Positions 5,796-9,129 of a stretch of DNA of 9,129 bases are shown here, in pieces (within the stretch, counting starts at the first letter, position 1; each line of letters begins with the position of its first letter). Under the pieces are notes generated by a model. It was not told where the DNA came from. It worked only from the letters and a program-made list of their open reading frames with translations, and did no database searches. Origin of the DNA: Actinomycetes bacterium. GTDB taxonomy: Bacteria > Actinomycetota > Acidimicrobiia > Acidimicrobiales > Microtrichaceae. The translations under genes were made by a program, and so were the position numbers. Where the stretch lies: assembly GCA_023434535.1 (NCBI GenBank), contig JAEYSR010000285.1, positions 1-9,129 on the forward strand, given 5' to 3'.

Positions 5796-6365
5796 GTGAG
5801 AACCACCCAGCCGCTAGTCGTCGGCTTCGACCTCAGCCTGAACGGGACCGGCATCGCGTACGTCGACGGCGCCTGCTCCACCGTGAAGTGCGGCCCCCAC
5901 CAGGGCGACGACCGGCTCGGCATCATCCGCGCCGCCTGCTACCGGGCGATCGACCCGCTCCGGGTCGGGAAGGTCGCCGTAGCCGTCATCGAGGGCCCGA
6001 TCCTCCACGGGCCCGGACCGCAGGCCATGTTCGGCATCGGCATGGTCCACGGCGCCGTCCGCCACATGCTCAACCGGCGCGGCATCCCGTACGTCACCGT
6101 CAACCCCTCGACGCTCAAGCTCCACGCGACCGGCAGCGGCCGAGCCGACAAGGACCAGATGGCCGCCGCGCTCGTCCGCGACCACCACGTCGAGCTCGGC
6201 GACGACAACCAGGTCGACGCCTGGTGGCTCCGCCACATGGGCCTCTGCGCGTTCGAACAGGCCGCCCTCCCCCGCGACCTCACCGAACGAGCCCTCACCG
6301 ACTGGCTCCGGAACATCCGCTACACGCCCGCCCAACCAACCCTGGAAGGAACCACCACACCATGA
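5796..6365 (+). CDS. ruvC: RuvC-like Holliday-junction resolvase (189 aa)
   Basis: A metal-dependent nuclease with an RNase H fold that cuts branched DNA such as Holliday junctions during phage recombination and replication. The acidic residues are in the expected places: Asp12 in VVGFDLSLNGTGIA (8-21), Glu66 in VAVIEGPI (62-69), and Asp137 and Asp141 in GDDNQVDAWWLRHMG (135-149). That is close to the D, E, D, D spacing known from bacterial RuvC. Basic TGSGRADKDQM (112-122) precedes the last motif, as in the family. The GTG start is supported by AAAGG at 5783-5787. It opens the second plus-strand operon, and its stop overlaps the next ATG (ATGA). Whether it prefers four-way junctions or other branched forms cannot be told. 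Confidence 0.88.
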   Translation: MRTTQPLVVGFDLSLNGTGIAYVDGACSTVKCGPHQGDDRLGIIRAACYRAIDPLRVGKVAVAVIEGPILHGPGPQAMFGIGMVHGAVRHMLNRRGIPYVTVNPSTLKLHATGSGRADKDQMAAALVRDHHVELGDDNQVDAWWLRHMGLCAFEQAALPRDLTERALTDWLRNIRYTPAQPTLEGTTTP

Positions 6366-6724
6366 CCACCGCCACCAAGATCCCCAAGTTCGAAGGCCGC
6401 AACGTCGCCAAGACGTCCGTCGCCGTCACCAAGGCCGGCGACGGACTCTCCGCACCGCTCACTGTCGCACCCGACGTCATCAAGGTCGGCGAGAAGCGGT
6501 TCCTCCTCCTCGAGGTCGAGTGCGCCCGAGTCAACCACCAGGAGATCAAGGACTCGTCCGAGCTCGACCGGGTCCACACGCTGAAGACGGTGGCCGGCAC
6601 GCTCGTCGACGAGGACCTCGCCTTGCCACTCCTGAACGCCCAGGCCGAGAAGATCGCCGAGGCCCGCGCCGCGGACCCGACCCTGTTCGGTGACGAGCCC
6701 GACGACGACGGCGACGAGGTCTGA
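6362..6724 (+). CDS. Hypothetical protein (120 aa), coupled to the RuvC-like gene
   Basis: The ATG overlaps the resolvase stop (ATGA), with GGAAGGA at 6344-6350 as a ribosome-binding site 11 bases away. The N-terminal third is Lys/Thr-rich and probably extended. It is followed by a strand-rich VIKVGEKRFLLLEVECARV (39-57), then EIKDSSELDRVHTLKTVAGTLVDEDLA (61-87), a helix (LLNAQAEKIAEARAAD, 90-105), and an acidic tail (DEPDDDGDEV). I do not recognise a domain. Its place between a resolvase and a winged-helix protein suggests a DNA-metabolism accessory role. The acidic tail resembles those of proteins that work next to DNA-binding partners, which is inference. Confidence 0.8.
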   Translation: MTTATKIPKFEGRNVAKTSVAVTKAGDGLSAPLTVAPDVIKVGEKRFLLLEVECARVNHQEIKDSSELDRVHTLKTVAGTLVDEDLALPLLNAQAEKIAEARAADPTLFGDEPDDDGDEV

Positions 6725-6728
6725 GCCG

Positions 6729-7205
6729 GTGCACCAGCTCACGTTCCAGACCAGCAACGCCGAGACGATCCTGGACCTGTGGCGCACCCACGCGGCGGGC
6801 GTCGACGTTGCGGTCGATCTCGATGAGACCGGCCTGCACGTGGTCGTCGACCTGGACGACCCGACCCCGCTCCCGGACGCCGACGGCGAGGACGGGGCTG
6901 AGGAGGAGCCCCAGGAGGAGCCCCAGGCGGCTCCGGACCGCGAGACCGAGGCCGAGGCCGAACCCATCGACGAGCCCGACGAGCCCGACGAGATCGACCA
7001 GCTCATCGACCGCACCACCAGCACCGGCGACGACGACATCGACACCCAGATCTTCGCCGTGCTCGCCCACGAAGCCCACGCCAAGGCCGACGCCATCGCC
7101 ATGGTCATCGGCAGCGACCGAGACACCGTCATGGCCCGCCTCCGCGACCTCGAAGCCCTCGGCATGGTCAAGCGGGCCGGCCCATACGGCTGGCAGCGCG
7201 GGTGA
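6729..7205 (+). CDS. Winged helix-turn-helix protein with a long acidic linker (158 aa)
   Basis: I chose the GTG at 6729, 4 bases after the previous stop, with GAGGT at 6716-6720. A GTG at 6690 in the same frame would add 13 low-complexity residues inside the previous gene. Three parts are visible: an N-terminal alpha/beta segment, MHQLTFQTSNAETILDLWRT to HVVVDLDD (1-44); a strongly acidic Glu/Asp/Pro/Ala-rich linker (45-102); and a C-terminal winged-helix domain (103-158), with IFAVLAHEAHAKADAIAMVI then SDRDTVMARLRDLEALGMVK and an aromatic tail GPYGWQRG. The domain resembles MarR- or DprA-type winged helices used for DNA binding. It could be a regulator or a replication accessory protein. 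GTGA overlap with the next gene. Confidence 0.82.
   Translation: MHQLTFQTSNAETILDLWRTHAAGVDVAVDLDETGLHVVVDLDDPTPLPDADGEDGAEEEPQEEPQAAPDRETEAEAEPIDEPDEPDEIDQLIDRTTSTGDDDIDTQIFAVLAHEAHAKADAIAMVIGSDRDTVMARLRDLEALGMVKRAGPYGWQRG
6902..6992 (+). repeat. Short in-frame tandem repeats coding the acidic linker
   Basis: GGAGGAGCCCCA occurs twice in direct succession (6902-6913 and 6914-6925), and a 9-base GACGAGCCC unit repeats around 6969-6992, giving DEPDEPDE in the protein. Both preserve the frame and only lengthen the acidic, Pro-rich linker of the winged-helix protein. They look like slippage-generated expansion. Confidence 0.75.
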
Positions 7206-7402
7206 ACCACCAGCCGACGATCCTGCAGGGGCCCGCGGGGGCGTGGGCGTGGTGCCCCTGCGGATGGTCGGAGTTCTCGACGCACCCGACGCTCGTCATC
7301 GACGGAGCCCACCGCCACGACCCGCCAACGTCACGGCCCGGCAGCCGCCGCTACGCGCACACCAGCAACCGGCATCGCCCACGCACCAGGAGCACCACGT
7401 GA
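7202..7402 (+). CDS. Small zinc-knuckle-like protein (66 aa)
   Basis: The GTG start overlaps the preceding TGA (GTGA), and the TGA overlaps the next GTG in the same way. The first half contains GPAGAWAWCPCGWSEFSTH, then a His-rich stretch ending AHRHD (36-40). A C-x-C-G-W pair followed by spaced His residues is a pattern I know from many small actinobacteriophage proteins, and it probably binds zinc. The second half (41-66) is Arg/Pro/Thr-rich and probably disordered. The function of such proteins is not known to me. The double overlap and good third-position bias support a real gene despite its size. Confidence 0.75.
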   Translation: MNHQPTILQGPAGAWAWCPCGWSEFSTHPTLVIDGAHRHDPPTSRPGSRRYAHTSNRHRPRTRSTT

Positions 7403-7737
7403 CCACCGAACCCGAGACCCGCACCGCCGAACTCATCACCGGGATCATCGACCGAACCCCCGGCAGCTGGCGCGACGCCGACAGCGACGACCTGGCCACT
7501 TGGATCGTCGACGAACTCGCCGACCATGACCTCCGCGTCGCCCCGGCGATCGGTGACGTCGTCGATCACGTCGACGTGTTCAGCGACACCGCTAGCGAGT
7601 GGCGGTGGCGTGCCGTCGCCGGCAACGGCCGGATCGTAGCTACGTCCGGTGAGGGCTACGTCAACCAGAGCCACACCCGAGCGATGGCCACACGTCTCTT
7701 CCCCGGCGTCGTGATCCTCGAGACCGACCGTGGATGA
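7399..7737 (+). CDS. DUF1508 (YegP-like) domain protein (112 aa)
   Basis: The start is a GTG in a GTGA overlap, with AGGAG at 7388-7392 six bases away, one of the best ribosome-binding sites in the window. Residues 1-50 form a helical N-terminal part (ELITGIIDRTPGSW, DLATWIVDELADHDL). Residues 57-107 fit the DUF1508 fold: HVDVFSDTASEWRWRAVAGN, then GRIVATSGEGYVNQSHTRAM. The conserved W-R-W-R, N-G and S-x-G-Y positions are all present. The family's role is unknown; bacterial members are often tandem repeats, whereas here there is one copy. It is the last gene of the second plus-strand operon before a minus-strand gene. Confidence 0.82.
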   Translation: MTTEPETRTAELITGIIDRTPGSWRDADSDDLATWIVDELADHDLRVAPAIGDVVDHVDVFSDTASEWRWRAVAGNGRIVATSGEGYVNQSHTRAMATRLFPGVVILETDRG

Positions 7738-7796
7738 CCATGGCCACCGACGTGACGGGCCCCGTAGGCGAACCGTCCGGGACCGAGGATCAGTGA
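7734..7796 (+). CDS. Possible 20-codon ORF or truncated gene start
   Basis: An ATG overlaps the stop of the DUF1508 gene (ATGA), as at nearly every real junction here, but the frame closes after 20 codons (MTMATDVTGPVGEPSGTEDQ). Its end overlaps the last bases of the minus-strand gene at 7790. It may be a tiny leader peptide or the cut-off start of a gene lost when the minus-strand gene arrived, or it may be chance. Confidence 0.25.
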   Translation: MTMATDVTGPVGEPSGTEDQ

Positions 7797-8011
7797 TCGT
7801 GCACGCACGCGTAGATGTGCACTGTCCGACCCGTCGACTCCTCCACGAACGCCTGAACGAGGTGGTACACACCCGAGCGGGACGGCTCGACAAGGTCGGT
7901 GAAGCCGATCGACCCCGACACGTACTTCGACTCCTGGGTGAACGAGTCCTGATCGACGAGCTCGCCGCCGCACTCGAGCCGGACATGAAACGTGTGCGTA
8001 TGCGTCGACAT
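7790..8011 (-). CDS. Small hypothetical protein on the opposite strand (73 aa)
   Basis: ATG at 8011 reading left to the TGA at 7790-7792. The protein begins MSTHTHTFHVRLECGGELVD, followed by a Ser/Val-rich middle (DSFTQESKYVSGSIGFTDLV) and a strand-rich end (GVYHLVQAFVEESTGRTVHI). The pattern suggests a small all-beta protein. No family is recognised. Most codons end in G or C, and the composition is globular, whereas plus-strand frames over it are Arg-rich and implausible. It is convergent to the DUF1508 gene and divergent from the zinc-ribbon gene at 8091. The only nearby ribosome-binding candidate is a GAGG very close to the start. It is the third minus-strand interruption of the plus-strand programme. 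Confidence 0.7.
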   Translation of the reverse strand: MSTHTHTFHVRLECGGELVDQDSFTQESKYVSGSIGFTDLVEPSRSGVYHLVQAFVEESTGRTVHIYACVHDH

Positions 8012-8024
8012 GGCCTCGGAGGGT

Positions 8025-8071
8025 ACGTGAGCCGCCCGGGCAGCGGTCGGTGGTCCTGCAGTGCCTCACGT
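8025..8071. promoter_or_regulatory. Inverted repeat in the second divergent gap
   Basis: ACGTGAG (8025-8031) and CTCACGT (8065-8071) are perfect 7-bp inverted copies, about 40 bp centre to centre, inside the 79-base gap between the genes starting at 8011 (minus) and 8091 (plus). Between them lies an 8-bp palindrome, GCCCGGGC (8034-8041). The arms could be a looped operator, but in a gap this size and this GC-rich a 7-bp pair is not rare by chance. No clear promoter is visible. Confidence 0.25.
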
Positions 8072-8090
8072 TCAGCTCGGGACGACGCCG

Positions 8091-8477
8091 ATGGCTGAGG
8101 ACTTCGCTGCGCAGCTCCGCTCTGACGCCACCGCCGTTCGTCGCCGAGGCCTCCAGCTCATCGCACGCGGCATGCATGCCGCCGCCGAACACATGCAGGA
8201 GCTCGAAGGCGAGCCCGCCGCCATCCGGGCCGCGGTTCGCACCGTGCACACCAAGACGCCCATCACCGAACACGTCGGCCTCGACCACCCCAGCCACGAC
8301 GACTGGTACCCGACCTGCCGTCTGCCCGCGACGCACCACCGCGACCACACCCTCGGGCGCACCGTCTGCAGCGAGTGCGGCACCACGTGGCCGTGCAACA
8401 CGATCCGCGCCCTCAACCGGGCCACCACCCCCGACGGCACGGCCGCCGCCGACGACCCCATGGAGACACGCCCCTGA
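8091..8477 (+). CDS. Zinc-ribbon-like phage protein (128 aa)
   Basis: I chose the ATG at 8091 (MAEDFAAQLRSDATAVRRRG). A GTG at 8061 in the same frame would add 10 residues and is possible; neither has a strong ribosome-binding site. The N-terminal half is helical (about 1-50). Residues 70-105 hold a cluster of metal ligands: Cys76, His82, His83, His86, Cys93, Cys96 and Cys102, in DWYPTCRLP, HHRDHTLGRTVCSECGTTW and PCNTIR. This arrangement fits a zinc ribbon. I recall similar Cys-rich ends in small actinophage proteins, but the function is unknown to me. The tail is disordered. The stop is coupled to the replication gene by a TGATG overlap, which suggests a role next to replication. Confidence 0.78.
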   Translation: MAEDFAAQLRSDATAVRRRGLQLIARGMHAAAEHMQELEGEPAAIRAAVRTVHTKTPITEHVGLDHPSHDDWYPTCRLPATHHRDHTLGRTVCSECGTTWPCNTIRALNRATTPDGTAAADDPMETRP

Positions 8478-9073
8478 TGGCCCGGTCCTACGCGCGCATC
8501 TACACGACCATCTGGGACGACCCCGACTTCCGGGCGCTCGGCCCCGCCCAGCAGATCTACTTCCTGCTGCTCGCCCAACCGAAACTGTCCCTGGCCGGCT
8601 GCATCGACATCAAGCTCCGCTCCTGGGCGGCGATGTCCGGGCTCACCGGCGGCCAGGTGGTCTCCCACCTCGACACCCTCGAGCACGCGGCGTTCGTCGT
8701 GACGGATCCGGCCACCGACGAGCTCGTGATCCGCACGTTCACCCAGCACGATCAGGCCACAGCGAATGGGAACCTGATCAAGGGGATGTGGTCGGCGTGG
8801 CAGGCGATCGAGTCGCCGTCGTTGCGGCTCGTCGTGCTGCAGCACATGCCCGAGAAGTGCTTCGAACCGAAGTACGAACCCCGGTCGGAACCACCGTCAG
8901 AACCCTGGTTCCGACCCGGGATCGAACCTCCTCAACCTCAACCACAACCGAATCCTGCATTGGTCCCCGGTCTGAACCGCAGCCCCCACCGCCAGCCTGT
9001 GGACAACCACGACCCCGAGCTGTCACCCGTCCAACGAGCCGCCCTCGCTGCCATGGGAGACCCCGATGCGTGA
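8477..9073 (+). CDS. Replication-initiator-like DNA-binding protein (198 aa)
   Basis: The N-terminal half, MARSYARIYTTIWDDPDFRA then ALYF-like QQIYFLLLAQP, followed by IDIKLRSWAAMSGLTGGQVV and SHLDTLEHAAFVVTD (about 1-90), resembles the winged-helix domain of phage replication initiators and replisome organisers that bind the origin. Residues 91-128 extend it with basic and helical sequence. Residues 130-160 form a Pro-rich linker of four-residue units beginning Glu-Pro, followed by PQPQPQPNP. The tail contains ELSPVQRAALAAMGD. The ATG is set by a TGATG overlap, with GGAG at 8462-8465. The linker DNA carries iteron-like repeats and a DnaA box, so the gene probably contains its own binding site. 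Family-level call is good; the precise mechanism is inferred. Confidence 0.78.
   Translation: MARSYARIYTTIWDDPDFRALGPAQQIYFLLLAQPKLSLAGCIDIKLRSWAAMSGLTGGQVVSHLDTLEHAAFVVTDPATDELVIRTFTQHDQATANGNLIKGMWSAWQAIESPSLRLVVLQHMPEKCFEPKYEPRSEPPSEPWFRPGIEPPQPQPQPNPALVPGLNRSPHRQPVDNHDPELSPVQRAALAAMGDPDA
8864..8935 (+). repeat. Iteron-like array of six 12-bp units (candidate origin)
   Basis: GAACC recurs at 8864, 8876, 8888 and 8900, exactly 12 bp apart. A degenerate unit (CGACC) lies at 8912, and GAACC returns at 8924. Four units also share GT at positions 9-10 (consensus GAACCNNNGTNN). The period equals four codons, so part of the regularity comes from an Glu-Pro-x-x protein repeat. However, every Glu here uses GAA, although GAG dominates in the surrounding genes, which suggests constraint on the DNA itself. 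An inverted GGTTC sits at 8907-8911. Confidence 0.6.
8927..8962 (+). other. AT-richer stretch next to the iterons (possible unwinding element)
   Basis: These 12 codons (CCT CCT CAA CCT CAA CCA ... TTG) contain 19 G/C out of 36, against about two-thirds in the window, and nearly all end in A or T, the opposite of the rest of the gene. The position right after the repeat array is where an origin unwinding element would be expected. The drop in G+C is moderate, so this is supportive rather than decisive. Confidence 0.4.
8998..9006 (-). promoter_or_regulatory. Exact DnaA-box match
   Basis: TGTGGACAA on the plus strand is TTGTCCACA on the minus strand, identical to the consensus DnaA box described for high-GC actinobacteria such as Streptomyces. 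It lies 36 bp past the AT-richer stretch and within the initiator gene. A single 9-mer can occur by chance, but the location beside the repeat array raises its weight. Confidence 0.5.
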
Positions 9074-9129
9074 CGACGATCCCCGACCCGTGGACCTCGA
9101 CCCCACCGACTGCCCGCCCTCCACCGGCC
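9066..9129 (+). CDS. Start of the next gene (partial, 3' end outside window)
   Basis: ATG at 9066 overlaps the last 8 bases of the initiator gene and has GGGAGA at 9055-9060 at good spacing. It gives MRDDDPRPVDLDPTDCPPST at the window edge. A competing GTG at 9070 forms a GTGA overlap and would read MTTIPDPWTSTPPTARPPP. Ribosome-binding spacing and slightly better codon bias favour the ATG, but 64 bases are too few to settle it. A helicase loader or other replication gene is expected here by position only. Confidence 0.5.
   Translation, partial: MRDDDPRPVDLDPTDCPPSTG

Noticed and set aside
4766..5799. Plus-strand frame continuing from the ATG at 4732 for about 355 codons
   Set aside because: It is the antisense of two better minus-strand genes, is Arg-rich without domain-like sequence, and only its first codons resemble a methyltransferase.
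7738..7789. Intrinsic terminator between convergent genes
   Set aside because: There is a GGGCCC palindrome, but no stable stem followed by a T tract on either strand.
1..9129. tRNA, rRNA, CRISPR array, insertion sequence or att site
   Set aside because: No cloverleaf, regular spaced repeats, transposase or integrase was recognised by eye; a covariance-model search could not be run.

Overview
This is a high-GC (roughly two-thirds G+C), gene-dense stretch that reads as the early, replication and recombination region of an actinobacterial temperate phage or prophage. Three things point this way: strong G/C bias at third codon positions, frequent GTG starts, and long runs of genes coupled by ATGA, GTGA or TGATG overlaps. 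The gene content agrees: RecT annealase, RuvC-like resolvase, three DNA methyltransferases in a row, small zinc-binding and hypothetical proteins, and a replication initiator. No structural, lysis, integrase, tRNA, rRNA or CRISPR feature is visible, so phage versus prophage and the exact host cannot be decided.

Layout, left to right. (a) 1-951: the tail of an unrecognised gene, then recT. (b) 954-1139: a 61-aa gene on the minus strand. (c) 1179-4735: a tightly overlapping plus-strand operon with a small DPPY methyltransferase, a D12-class adenine methyltransferase, a C5-cytosine methyltransferase with a zinc-finger-like insert and a five-unit repeat domain, and two unknown small genes. (d) 4732-5736: a scar that looks like the frameshifted first codons of a second D12 methyltransferase, then two minus-strand genes (a 210-aa single-pass membrane protein and a 70-aa protein) with less G/C-biased codons. 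(e) 5796-7737: a second overlapping plus-strand operon with the RuvC-like resolvase, a 120-aa protein, a winged-helix protein with a long acidic linker, a 66-aa zinc-knuckle-like protein and a DUF1508 protein. (f) 7790-8011: another solitary minus-strand gene. (g) 8091-9129: a zinc-ribbon protein, a replication-initiator-like protein, and the start of the next gene.

How it fits together: RecT and the RuvC-like nuclease would anneal and resolve recombining phage DNA. The methyltransferases, with no restriction enzyme beside them, most likely protect phage DNA from host restriction or alter regulation. The initiator gene seems to carry its own origin: GAACC units on a strict 12-bp period, a locally AT-richer stretch written with codons unusual for this genome, and an exact match to the actinobacterial DnaA box, arranged much like the origin inside lambda O. 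The minus-strand genes that interrupt the plus-strand operons look like accessory 'moron' insertions, and one insertion edge still carries the methyltransferase remnant.
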